DNA of 40,145 nt from Clostridia bacterium (GTDB taxonomy: Bacteria > Bacillota > Clostridia > TANB77 > CAG-508). The stretch is from assembly GCA_900754085.1 (NCBI GenBank), contig CAAEBO010000009.1, forward strand, positions 1 through 40,145, read 5' to 3'. The notes under the pieces are model-generated. The model was not told where the DNA came from. It searched no databases and was given only the letters and a program-made list of their open reading frames with translations. A program made the position numbers and the translations under genes. Each line of letters begins with the position of its first letter. The stretch's first letter is position 1. Below are positions 21,275 to 28,675 of this stretch, one piece after another.

Positions 21275-21392
21275 TTTAGCCTCTCTATGGAAAGCAATTT
21301 CCCACATAAATACACTACTTATTGCTGCTTCCTTCCGGACCTGACAAGGTTCATAGCTTTTTATTGAGATTGCCCTCCATACAAAGGCTAAA
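21275..21392 (-). ncRNA. ffs: Signal recognition particle RNA (small bacterial type)
   Basis: About 118 nt on the minus strand. It contains the invariant GTCAGGTCCGGAAGGAAGCAGC apical region (SRP54/Ffh-binding), and the ends TTTAGCCT and AGGCTAAA close the long hairpin. Ends are set by this terminal pairing. No Alu domain is evident, so it is the short 4.5S-like form rather than the longer form known from some Firmicutes. It lies immediately upstream of dnaX, as scr does in B. subtilis. Confidence 0.93.
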
Positions 21393-21420
21393 CATTGTAA
21401 TTTATTTTACATCTTTTCAT

Positions 21421-21449
21421 ATTATATATGTTTTATAAGTTTTTAGCAA
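21421..21449 (-). promoter_or_regulatory. Promoter of SRP RNA and dnaX
   Basis: Minus strand TTGCTA (21444-21449), 17-bp spacer, TATAAT (21421-21426). The -10 lies 28 bases upstream of the SRP RNA 5' end, implying a short trimmed leader. Confidence 0.65.
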
Positions 21450-21455
21450 GACATT

Positions 21456-22199
21456 TTACATTCTTTTAAATATTACATCACTAAAATCTGTTTTTTCTAT
21501 TTGTGATTTTCCTTCTGTTTGTATGTTTCCTGTTGGTAATTCTATATTTATTGTACCTTTATATTTTATATTTTTATTTGTTTCTATTATTATGTCAAAG
21601 CTCAATTTATAATTTAATTCTTCTATGTTTGCATTTCCTTTAGTAAGTAATGTTCCATCATGTACTATTGTTTCTTCGTTATTTCTTATTTCGCAAACAT
21701 TTTCATTAACTGAACGTAATAAAATTATTCCACCTTCATTTGAAATTTTTAATTCATCTAGTTTTGTTTCTTTATCTCCTTTATATGTTAATGTATTATT
21801 TATCAAATGTTCTTCGTCTTCAAGTATTTTTCCTTCTGAGTTTGCTCTATATAATTTTACCTTTTCTTTGCTATTATTTTTTTCTACATTAAAATTTTCT
21901 AATGTAATGTTTTTAATATTAGTATTTTTTTTGTATTCTTCGTTTTTATCAATTTGTAAATATATATCGTTATATTGACTTACACTAAAGTTCCATTTGT
22001 AATTGTCTAGTTTATCTATTTCTTTACTTTCTGCTGTACTTACTACGATCATTTTAGATAATTCAAATGGTAAATTTGTTTCTCCTTCTACTTGATATCT
22101 TAACATAATAAGTCCTGCTATTATTAAAATTATTGCTATAATTCCAAGTATTATACATATGTGAACAATTTTTTTATTTTTTAATTCGCTAATTTTCAT
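21456..22199 (-). CDS. Unknown membrane-anchored extracytoplasmic protein
   Basis: A 247-aa protein that I do not recognise. Short basic cytoplasmic N-terminus (KISELKNKK), one transmembrane helix (about 12-34), and a 210-residue outer part rich in Asn, Lys, Glu and Ile with alternating short strands. It has LIINNTLTYKGDK-like repeats and no cysteine pairs, catalytic motifs or export cleavage site beyond the anchor. Good Shine-Dalgarno (GAGGTG). It lies between tadA and the SRP RNA, 11 bases after tadA, so it is probably cotranscribed with tRNA-Arg and tadA; in other Firmicutes nothing usually sits here. Confidence 0.75.
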   Translation of the reverse strand: MKISELKNKKIVHICIILGIIAIILIIAGLIMLRYQVEGETNLPFELSKMIVVSTAESKEIDKLDNYKWNFSVSQYNDIYLQIDKNEEYKKNTNIKNITLENFNVEKNNSKEKVKLYRANSEGKILEDEEHLINNTLTYKGDKETKLDELKISNEGGIILLRSVNENVCEIRNNEETIVHDGTLLTKGNANIEELNYKLSFDIIIETNKNIKYKGTINIELPTGNIQTEGKSQIEKTDFSDVIFKRM

Positions 22200-22210
22200 T
22201 AGTCACACCT

Positions 22211-22672
22211 CTATCTTTTTTTATTTGATCTTAATTCTTTAAAAAATTTTTGTAATAATTCTTTGCTTTCTTCTCCTAATACATTTTTTTCATATGTAGG
22301 TATATGGTTAAATTTGTATGTAGTTAAGTCAATTACTGATCCACAAGCTCCTGCTTTTAAATCTGGTATTCCATAATAAATCTTTCGAATTCTACTATTA
22401 ATTATTGCTCCCATACACATTGGGCAAGGTTCCATTGTTACATATATATCGCAATTTTCTAATCGCCAGGCATCCAATTTTTTACTTGCTTTTTCTATTG
22501 CAATAATTTCTGCATGCATTATTGTATCTTTTTTTATTTCTTTTAAATTATGTCCTCTAGAAATTATTTTTCCATCCTTAACAATTACTGCGCCTACTGG
22601 AACTTCTCCTTTGTTATATGCTTTTTCAGCTTCTTTTAAAGCTTTTTTCATAAAAAAAGTTTTTTCTTCCAT
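22211..22672 (-). CDS. tadA: tRNA-specific adenosine deaminase TadA
   Basis: A 153-aa zinc deaminase: HAEIIAIEKA (His53, catalytic Glu55) and PCPMCMGAI (Cys83, Cys86) bind zinc. It converts A34 to inosine in tRNA-Arg(ACG). The start is at the ATG 22670-22672, after GGGAGA; an upstream in-frame ATG (22691-22693) lies inside tRNA-Arg and is rejected. Only 13 bases separate the tRNA-Arg CCA end from this ATG, so the messenger is probably released by tRNA 3' processing. Length is normal for the family. Cytidine/guanine deaminase is a distant alternative, but HAE plus PCxMC with the N-terminal helix favours TadA. Confidence 0.95.
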   Translation of the reverse strand: MEEKTFFMKKALKEAEKAYNKGEVPVGAVIVKDGKIISRGHNLKEIKKDTIMHAEIIAIEKASKKLDAWRLENCDIYVTMEPCPMCMGAIINSRIRKIYYGIPDLKAGACGSVIDLTTYKFNHIPTYEKNVLGEESKELLQKFFKELRSNKKR

Positions 22673-22685
22673 TTTTTCTCCCAAT

Positions 22686-22762
22686 TGGTGCACTTAGCTG
22701 GATTCGAACCAGCGGCCTCTCCCTTAGGAGGGGAGCGCTCTATCCACCTGAGCTATAAGTGC
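22686..22762 (-). tRNA. tRNA-Arg (anticodon CCU)
   Basis: 77-nt cloverleaf: acceptor GCACTTA/TAAGTGC, D-arm GCTC/GAGC, anticodon stem CTCCC/GGGAG with loop CTCCTAA (anticodon CCT, reads AGG), T-arm GCTGG/CCAGC with TTCGAAT, encoded CCA. Heads a transcript that continues into tadA. Confidence 0.95.
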
Positions 22763-22781
22763 ATATTTTTAATACTTTTGT

Positions 22782-22810
22782 ATTATACCAATTTTATGAT
22801 TTTTTTTCAA
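22782..22810 (-). promoter_or_regulatory. Promoter of tRNA-Arg and tadA
   Basis: Minus strand TTGAAA (22805-22810), 17-bp spacer, TATAAT (22782-22787), 19 bases before the tRNA 5' end. Confidence 0.78.
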
Positions 22811-22837
22811 GTTAAGTTATCATGAATTTTAAAACTA

Positions 22838-22866
22838 TTGAATTTTATCCATTTTTTAGTTATAAT
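22838..22866 (+). promoter_or_regulatory. Promoter of the ttcA-like gene
   Basis: TTGAAT (22838-22843), 17-bp spacer, TATAAT (22861-22866), 26 bases before the ATG. Divergent from the tRNA-Arg promoter. Confidence 0.72.
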
Positions 22867-22892
22867 ATCAAAAGTTAAGAAAGGATTTTGTT

Positions 22893-23603
22893 ATGCAAAA
22901 AATATTAGGTTCAATGAGAAAAGCAATTGAAGAATTTCATATGATAGATGATGGTGATAAAATAGCTGTAGCTTTATCTGGAGGTAAAGATTCTATTACT
23001 TTATTAAAAGCTCTTAAAAGTTTGCAAAGATTTTATCCTAAAAAGTTTGACTTAATAGCGATATCTATCAATCCAGGATTTGAATTTTTTGATGTTAAAA
23101 TTTTGTATGAGCTTTGTAAAGAAATTGATGTCGAATTATATGTTGTAACTAGCGATATAAAAGAAATCGTTTTTGACATTCGCAAAGAAAAAAATCCTTG
23201 TTCTCTTTGTGCTAATTTGCGACGTGGTATTTTAAATAGTACTGCAATTGAACATGGATGCAATAAAATCGCTTTAGGCCATAATGAGGACGATGTATTG
23301 GAAACATTTCTTATGAATATTTTGTATACTGGCAGCATATCTACCTTCGCACCTATTTCCTATATGGATAGGTCTAAAATGACTTTAATCAGACCACTAA
23401 TATATATTAGTGAAAAACAGATTCGTAGTTTTATAAAAAATAATAATATTATTGTTATGCCTAAAGCTTGCCCAATGGATGGAAAGTCTAAACGTGAAGA
23501 TATAAAACAATTATTATATGATTTAAATAAGCAAATACCTCATATAAAAGCTAATATTTATGGGGCTATAAAACGAAGTAAAATTAAAGGTTGGAACGCT
23601 TGA
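22893..23603 (+). CDS. ttcA: TtcA/TtuA-family tRNA-thiolating PP-loop ATPase
   Basis: A 236-aa protein with the PP-loop SGGKDS (29-34), CSLC (Cys103, Cys106), GHNEDDVLET (129-138) and a third cysteine in KACPMD (Cys193). These three cysteines hold the 4Fe-4S cluster in TtcA-type enzymes that thiolate tRNA (cytidine 32 in TtcA, uridine 54 in TtuA). It is shorter than E. coli TtcA but standard for Clostridia. Ribosome-binding site AAAGGA. Monocistronic, divergent from tRNA-Arg/tadA. The symbol is by family; the exact target nucleotide is not shown by sequence. Confidence 0.82.
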   Translation: MQKILGSMRKAIEEFHMIDDGDKIAVALSGGKDSITLLKALKSLQRFYPKKFDLIAISINPGFEFFDVKILYELCKEIDVELYVVTSDIKEIVFDIRKEKNPCSLCANLRRGILNSTAIEHGCNKIALGHNEDDVLETFLMNILYTGSISTFAPISYMDRSKMTLIRPLIYISEKQIRSFIKNNNIIVMPKACPMDGKSKREDIKQLLYDLNKQIPHIKANIYGAIKRSKIKGWNA

Positions 23604-23706
23604 TTTAATTATAGTTTAATTTTAATGTAGTTTTTTGTTATTTAATTCATTAAATTATTGTGAAAGTGCTGTTATACTTAATATAAATTTTTTAGGAGGA
23701 TAGCAC

Positions 23707-24045
23707 ATGGACTTAAAAGAAGCAAATAAAATTATTGGTAATACTTATAAACAAATTAGAAAAAGTAAAAAATTTACACAAGAAGAAGTAGCAGAAAAAA
23801 GTGATTTAACACCTGAATATCTATCAAAATTTGAAAATGGTAAATATAATGCCAGCATATATAATATTATCTTGCTTTGTAAAGCTATTGATACAAATCC
23901 AACACAACTTTTTAATCAATTTTTTGAAGATAATTCAGTTGCTATTATTACAACTATAACGGATGAGTTAAAAGATATGGATATTTCCGATCAACAATTA
24001 ATTTTAAGTTTAATCAAACGTTTAAAAAATAAAGCCAATATTTAA
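23707..24045 (+). CDS. XRE family transcriptional regulator
   Basis: A 112-aa protein with an XRE helix-turn-helix at about 12-66 (IRKSKKFTQEEVAEKSDLTP...FENGKYNASIYNI) and a short helical C-terminus (about 80-108). Excellent ribosome-binding site AGGAGG. The terminator hairpin overlaps its last codons. No obvious partner gene; target unknown. It is similar in plan to the regulator at 16869-17198 but only distantly alike in sequence. Confidence 0.85.
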   Translation: MDLKEANKIIGNTYKQIRKSKKFTQEEVAEKSDLTPEYLSKFENGKYNASIYNIILLCKAIDTNPTQLFNQFFEDNSVAIITTITDELKDMDISDQQLILSLIKRLKNKANI

Positions 24046-24067
24046 TATATTGACTTTATTTTTTTAC
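24031..24067. terminator. Bidirectional terminator overlapping the end of the XRE gene
   Basis: Stem AAAGCCAATAT (24031-24041) pairs with ATATTGACTTT (24047-24057) with one mismatch, followed by ATTTTTTT on the plus strand; T-run on the minus strand serves the convergent phosphoglucomutase gene. Confidence 0.75.
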
Positions 24068-24110
24068 TTTTCTTATTATATATTTGTATTTTACATATAT
24101 GACTCTACTA

Positions 24111-25832
24111 CTACGCAATTATTTTATTTAAATCTTCTTTTAGTTTCTTTACTTTTGTTTCTGCATCTTCTATATCTTTTCCTTTAACACCTACATAAGA
24201 CTTTATTTTTGGTTCTGTTCCAGATGGTCTTACACATACCCAAAAATCATTTTCTAAGTCAAAATAAAGTACATTCGATTTAGGTAATCCTGTTTTTTCT
24301 TCTTCCTCTGTTTCCATATTTATTATCTTTTCTGTTTTATAATCTCTAAATCTTTCTACCTTATATTCTCCTATCTTTGATGGAATATTGTTTCTTAAAT
24401 TCTCCATCATTTCTTTTATTTGGTTTGCTCCTTCAACACCTTCTAGTGTTATTGATAGTAAATCTTCTTTATAATAACCATATTCTTCGTATATATTTAT
24501 CATTTGATCCCATAATGTAAATCCTTTTTCTTTATAATAAGCTGCTGCTTCACAAAGAGCCATTACAGCCGCAATTCCATCTTTATCTCTTGCATGTGTT
24601 CCTATTAAGCAACCATAGCTTTCTTCAAATCCAAATAAGTATGTACTTTCATTTGTTTTTTCAAATATTTTTATTTGTTCTCCTATATATTTAAATCCAG
24701 TTAACACTTCTTTTAATTTTATATTATATCTTTTTGCTATAGCATCTGCTAAATTTGAAGATACTATCGTTTTTATTAACATTCCATTTTGTGGAATTTC
24801 ATTTCTTTCCTTTTTTTGAGATAATTCATATTCTGCAATTAATAAACCAGACATATTACCTGTAAACGCTTTGTATTCTCCTGTTTTCGAATCTTTTGCA
24901 TATACTCCTAGCCTATCTGCATCTGGATCTGTTGCTAATACTATATCTGCATCTTTTTCTTTTGCTAATTTTAGTGCTAAGCTAAATGCTTTTGGATCTT
25001 CTGGATTTGGATAATCTACAGTTGGGAAATCTCCGTTAGGTTTCTCTTCTTCTTGTACAATATATACATTTTCAAATCCTAATCTATTTAGTATCGTTCT
25101 TACTGGTATGTTTCCAGTTCCATGTAATGGTGTATATACTATTTTTAAATCTTTTTGTTTCTTTATTATTTCTGGATTTAATACTAATTTTTCTAACGCT
25201 TCCATATACTTTTCATCTATTTCTTTTCCAATTACAGTATATAATTTTTGTTTTATGCCTTCTTCCTTAGATATCTTTTTAATTTCTTTGTAATCTTCTA
25301 TTGCTTTTACTTCATCTATTATATCTTTGTCTACTGGTGGCACAATTTGTGCTCCATCTTCCCAATAAACTTTATATCCATTATATTTTGGTGGATTATG
25401 ACTTGCTGTTATCATAATTCCTGCTATACATTTTAGCTCTCTTACAGCAAAAGATAATTCTGGTACAGGTCTTAAAGATTCAAACAAATATGTTTTTATT
25501 CCATTGGCATTTAATATTAATGCTGCTTCTTCACTAAATTCTTTTGACATATGCCTAGAATCAAATGCTATTGCAACTCCTCTTTTTTCTCCTTTATTCT
25601 TTTTAATATAATTTGCTAATCCTTGTGTAGCTTTTCCTACAGTATATATATTCATTCTATTTGTTCCAGCCCCTATTATTCCTCTTAATCCGGCTGTTCC
25701 AAATTCTAATTCTTTATAGAATCTATCTTCTATTTCTTTTTTATCCTCTTTTATATTTAATAATTCTTTTTTTGTTTTTTCATCGAAAACATCACTTGTA
25801 CACCATTTCTTGTATTCGTTTAAATATTCCAT
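24111..25832 (-). CDS. pgcA: Phospho-sugar mutase (phosphoglucomutase PgcA type)
   Basis: A 573-aa alpha-D-phosphohexomutase. Phosphoserine loop GIMITASHNPPKYNGYKVY, metal loop ATDPDADRLGV, sugar-binding loop FGFEESYGC, and phosphate-binding RPSGTEPKIK near the C-terminus; all four catalytic loops are intact. It interconverts glucose-1-phosphate and glucose-6-phosphate (mannose isomers are possible). Strong Shine-Dalgarno GAAGGAGG. It lies downstream of a UDP-sugar pyrophosphorylase gene on the same strand, separated by a terminator; together they could feed UDP-glucose or UDP-GlcNAc synthesis. Confidence 0.93.
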   Translation of the reverse strand: MEYLNEYKKWCTSDVFDEKTKKELLNIKEDKKEIEDRFYKELEFGTAGLRGIIGAGTNRMNIYTVGKATQGLANYIKKNKGEKRGVAIAFDSRHMSKEFSEEAALILNANGIKTYLFESLRPVPELSFAVRELKCIAGIMITASHNPPKYNGYKVYWEDGAQIVPPVDKDIIDEVKAIEDYKEIKKISKEEGIKQKLYTVIGKEIDEKYMEALEKLVLNPEIIKKQKDLKIVYTPLHGTGNIPVRTILNRLGFENVYIVQEEEKPNGDFPTVDYPNPEDPKAFSLALKLAKEKDADIVLATDPDADRLGVYAKDSKTGEYKAFTGNMSGLLIAEYELSQKKERNEIPQNGMLIKTIVSSNLADAIAKRYNIKLKEVLTGFKYIGEQIKIFEKTNESTYLFGFEESYGCLIGTHARDKDGIAAVMALCEAAAYYKEKGFTLWDQMINIYEEYGYYKEDLLSITLEGVEGANQIKEMMENLRNNIPSKIGEYKVERFRDYKTEKIINMETEEEEKTGLPKSNVLYFDLENDFWVCVRPSGTEPKIKSYVGVKGKDIEDAETKVKKLKEDLNKIIA

Positions 25833-25850
25833 TTTATCCTCCTTCTAAAG

Positions 25851-25876
25851 CAAAAATGGGCTTTATTGCCCATTTT
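25851..25876 (-). terminator. Terminator between the pyrophosphorylase and pgcA genes
   Basis: 9-bp stem AAAATGGGC (25853-25861) with GCCCATTTT (25868-25876), 6-base loop, followed on the minus strand by TTTTTG. It ends about 20 bases before the pgcA ribosome-binding site and so may attenuate pgcA read-through. Confidence 0.8.
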
Positions 25877-25890
25877 CCCTTGTTTTATAT

Positions 25891-27132
25891 TTAATTTTTC
25901 TTATGAAAATTTATATATAATTCTCTTGCTGTTTCTGGGCTATCTATTCCTTCTGCGTTTTTTACTGGCGCAAATTCTTCTTCTCTTTTTACTCTCATTA
26001 CTGCCATACTTTCCATACTTTGGAATGCATCAAATATAAATGTTTCGAATTTATATGCATTTGGCTTTTCTGATTTTACCAATTCGCCTTTTGAGTTTAT
26101 ATAATTCGCCTTTTTAAATGCTTCATGATATGGTAATTTATTTTTTGCAATTTCATTTATTCTTTTTATATTAAATAAATTACAATTAATATGAGACTCT
26201 CCAAAAACTAATTCTCCATTTTCATCTTTCTTATTGCTCATCTCTTCTGAAATTTCTGTGTATTCTACAACACTTGGTTTAGAGTTTCTTTTACAAAATA
26301 CTCCTACTCTTTCTTCTGGTCTTGCTTTTACTACTGATTTCCCTGCTGCCATACATTTTTTATTATCTGCTATTGCAACAAATATTGGATCCACCATATT
26401 TACTAAAGGATTATCTACTGGACCTATAAATACCCATTCAACTCCTTTATCATTCATATCTTGTAAAATACCACTTTTTAACATTGATTCAAAAACTCCA
26501 CCATGTCCATCTGCTGCTAGTTTTAGAAATCCTTCTTCATTTACAAGTATTTTTCCTTCTTTATCTATCATAGGTAATTCGCCTTGAATAAAGAATTTTA
26601 TACCTTCTTTTGGATATCCAAAATATTTGTTGTCCTCAAAAAACTTGACTGTTTCTGCATTATTTTCATTACTAGTCATAATATACCAAGGTATTATTAC
26701 ATCATATTTGCTATTTGCTTCTTTAATTGGTTTACAAATTAATTCAAATAAAGATTCATGTGTATCTAAACCAATATCAAAAGTACCCTTAGGACCATTA
26801 TATCCAAGTCTTGTTCCTTGTCCTCCGGCCATTGTTAAAACAGCTAATTTACATTTTTTAATTATTTCAATTCCTTTTGTTTCTAGTTCTTCATATTCTT
26901 GTTTTGATAATTTTGATTTATCCACATATTCAATAGGTTCAATTTTATCATCACCTATTTTTATCTCTTTCTTAGTATTTTCATACAATTCATTCATTAA
27001 ATCAAAATCTACACTTAATATTTGATCTAATAGTTTTTCTTTTCCTTTGTTATCTAATTTATCATAGCAAATTAATAGTTGCTCTTGATGATTTTTCTTT
27101 AGTATTTCTTTTACCTCATTAATTTTTTCCAT
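25891..27132 (-). CDS. Eukaryotic-type UDPGP family nucleotidyltransferase (UAP1-like)
   Basis: A 413-aa enzyme. LTMAGGQGTRLGYNGPKGTFDIGL (about 98-121) is the nucleotide-binding signature of the UDP-GlcNAc pyrophosphorylase/UDPGP type I family, unlike the bacterial GlmU/GalU type. WYIMTSNEN, GELPMID, LAADGHGGVFESMLKSG, FIGPVDNPLV and SVVEYTEIS follow in the same order as in human UAP1. It makes UDP-GlcNAc or another UDP-sugar from the sugar-1-phosphate and UTP; the exact sugar is not predictable. Own promoter (27180-27208). No glmU is in this window, so it may or may not be the sole UDP-GlcNAc source. Confidence 0.88.
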   Translation of the reverse strand: MEKINEVKEILKKNHQEQLLICYDKLDNKGKEKLLDQILSVDFDLMNELYENTKKEIKIGDDKIEPIEYVDKSKLSKQEYEELETKGIEIIKKCKLAVLTMAGGQGTRLGYNGPKGTFDIGLDTHESLFELICKPIKEANSKYDVIIPWYIMTSNENNAETVKFFEDNKYFGYPKEGIKFFIQGELPMIDKEGKILVNEEGFLKLAADGHGGVFESMLKSGILQDMNDKGVEWVFIGPVDNPLVNMVDPIFVAIADNKKCMAAGKSVVKARPEERVGVFCKRNSKPSVVEYTEISEEMSNKKDENGELVFGESHINCNLFNIKRINEIAKNKLPYHEAFKKANYINSKGELVKSEKPNAYKFETFIFDAFQSMESMAVMRVKREEEFAPVKNAEGIDSPETARELYINFHKKN

Positions 27133-27179
27133 TGATCTGCCTCTCTTAAAATTTTATATTATTATAAATGACATATACT

Positions 27180-27208
27180 ATATTATAATATAAAATTTTT
27201 TTCGTCAA
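27180..27208 (-). promoter_or_regulatory. Promoter of the UAP1-like gene
   Basis: Minus strand TTGACG (27203-27208), 17-bp spacer, TAATAT (27180-27185). Confidence 0.72.
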
Positions 27209-27226
27209 CATTTACGGATTTTATAT

Positions 27227-27730
27227 TTAAGCTTTCTTTTTTTCTTTTACATATTCAGGAAAGATTTCTTCTATTTCATGCTCGCCTGATGTATTTAATA
27301 TCTTATCTGTGCTATTTAATATATCTATTATATTCTTATTAAATTCAACAATGTTATAACAGTTAATTATATTAATCTTTACATCTTTATTAGTTTCTTC
27401 CACTAAATAATTCGCTTCTTTAATAAAATTTAAGTCTCCGTTTATAAAAATATAATGTGTGTTTTTATTATTTATATTATTTTCTTCTATATATTTTTTT
27501 GCTTCTTTTGTCTTCCAATCTATTGATTTTATTTTTGCTTTCATCTCATTTTTCAGGTTTAATTTTTCTAACAATAGATTAACTGTTCTATCTAAATTGT
27601 TTTGAAAAATTGTATGAACTTTGCAATCTTCACCAATTCTTCTTTCGATATATGGAAGTAGCATTGTTATCAAATGCACTTCATTTACATAGAAACTAGA
27701 CATCCTTTTTAAATTATTTTCATAACACAT
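27227..27730 (-). CDS. Unknown conserved-looking protein
   Basis: A 167-aa soluble protein that I do not recognise. The N-terminal part (MSSFYVNEVHLITMLLPYIERRI) is an amphipathic helix followed by a central alpha/beta region (HTIFQNNLDRTVNLLLEKLNL, THYIFINGDLNFIKEANYLVEE, KINIINCYNIVEFNKN). No signal peptide, cysteine pair or catalytic motif. Its start follows GGAGGGAATACT. It may be cotranscribed with no partner: a promoter for the next gene lies just after its stop codon. Alternating strands and helices could suggest a small Rossmann-like or receiver-like fold, but this is weak. Confidence 0.7.
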   Translation of the reverse strand: MCYENNLKRMSSFYVNEVHLITMLLPYIERRIGEDCKVHTIFQNNLDRTVNLLLEKLNLKNEMKAKIKSIDWKTKEAKKYIEENNINNKNTHYIFINGDLNFIKEANYLVEETNKDVKINIINCYNIVEFNKNIIDILNSTDKILNTSGEHEIEEIFPEYVKEKKKA

Positions 27731-27847
27731 AGTATTCCCTCCAATTATTTTTGGCTATTTACAAATTTTACCATTCTCGTTTTCTCTTGTCAATATTTTC
27801 CATTTTTGTTTTATTTAAATTCATCGACAATTATTTTATTTTCTTTG

Positions 27848-27875
27848 GTATATTTTTCTAATTTCTGTTCATATT
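27848..27875 (+). promoter_or_regulatory. Candidate sigma-F-type promoter of spoIIR
   Basis: GTATA (27848-27852), 14-bp spacer, GTTCATATT (27867-27875), resembling the forespore sigma-F consensus (GYWTA, then GGNNANANT) with one departure (second G is T). It sits 32 bases before the ATG. spoIIR is a sigma-F gene in B. subtilis. Confidence 0.45.
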
Positions 27876-27906
27876 CCTATTAATAGTAAAAATTTAGGAG
27901 GTTCTC

Positions 27907-28542
27907 ATGAAAAAGAAATTAACTTTTTTCTTTACTTTAATAATATTATTTTGTTTGTATATTTTTTTACTTTCTGTAAATTATGCAAAAAGTATTTCTG
28001 CTAATTTATCCTCTAGTGTATTTAGATTACATATAATCGCAAATAGTGATTCTGTTGAAGATCAACAATTAAAACTACTTATTAGAGATGATATAATAAG
28101 TTATATGAGTACATTAGTATCAACTACATCTACAAAATCTGATGTGAATCGTCTTATCTCTGATCATTTAGAAGATTTTAAAAACATTGCTCTAGAAACA
28201 ATACATTCAAATGGTTATAATTATGATGTAAATATTTCTATTGGTAATTTTTATTTTCCTACAAAGTCTTATGCTAATGTTTCATTTCCATCTGGATATT
28301 ATGACGCTTTAAAAATTGAAATAGGCGAAGCTATTGGTCAAAACTGGTGGTGTGTTTTATTTCCTCCTCTTTGCTTTGTAAATTCTTCCTCTGGCGTTCT
28401 ACCAGAAGATTCGAAAGTTATTCTTAAAGAAAATTTAAATTCTGAAAGCTATAATATCATAAATAGTACTAATGAAGAGCAAAATACCGATAATTCTATA
28501 AAGATAAAATTTAAAATAGTCGAACTTTTCAATAATTTTTAA
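27907..28542 (+). CDS. spoIIR: Stage II sporulation protein R
   Basis: A 211-aa protein: hydrophobic N-terminal signal/anchor (about 4-22), then FRLHIIANSDSVEDQQLKL, a helix, SFPSGYYDALKIEIGEAIGQNWWCVLFPPLCF, which is the hallmark of SpoIIR, and an Asn/Ser-rich tail. SpoIIR is secreted from the forespore and triggers SpoIIGA to activate sigma-E in the mother cell. Good Shine-Dalgarno AGGAGG. Length and motif placement are normal. Its presence, with spmAB, strongly supports an endospore-forming host. Confidence 0.95.
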   Translation: MKKKLTFFFTLIILFCLYIFLLSVNYAKSISANLSSSVFRLHIIANSDSVEDQQLKLLIRDDIISYMSTLVSTTSTKSDVNRLISDHLEDFKNIALETIHSNGYNYDVNISIGNFYFPTKSYANVSFPSGYYDALKIEIGEAIGQNWWCVLFPPLCFVNSSSGVLPEDSKVILKENLNSESYNIINSTNEEQNTDNSIKIKFKIVELFNNF

Positions 28543-28571
28543 AAGTAATAAAAGATTTATTTATAATATAG

Positions 28572-28600
28572 TTGTCAATATAATTGTTTTATGTTATATT
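28572..28600 (+). promoter_or_regulatory. Promoter of murA-walJ
   Basis: TTGTCA (28572-28577), 17-bp spacer, TATATT (28595-28600), about 75 bases before the start. Confidence 0.7.
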
Positions 28601-28675
28601 TTATTAGGTATAGTGGATTTTATACTATATTTTTTATGATATTACATATTTAAATATATTTTGGAGGTAATAACT

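Noticed and set aside
21251..21307. N-terminal extension of dnaX
   Set aside because: It overlaps the SRP RNA gene, while a good Shine-Dalgarno precedes the ATG at 21248-21250.
22673..22693. Upstream ATG for tadA
   Set aside because: It lies inside tRNA-Arg; the next ATG has a correct ribosome-binding site and the expected family N-terminus.
23129..23135. Exact TGTCGAA within the ttcA-like gene
   Set aside because: It is inside coding sequence and far from any promoter; expected by chance.
28661..28675. Upstream TTG start for murA
   Set aside because: It overlaps the GGAGG ribosome-binding site of the TTG at 28676.
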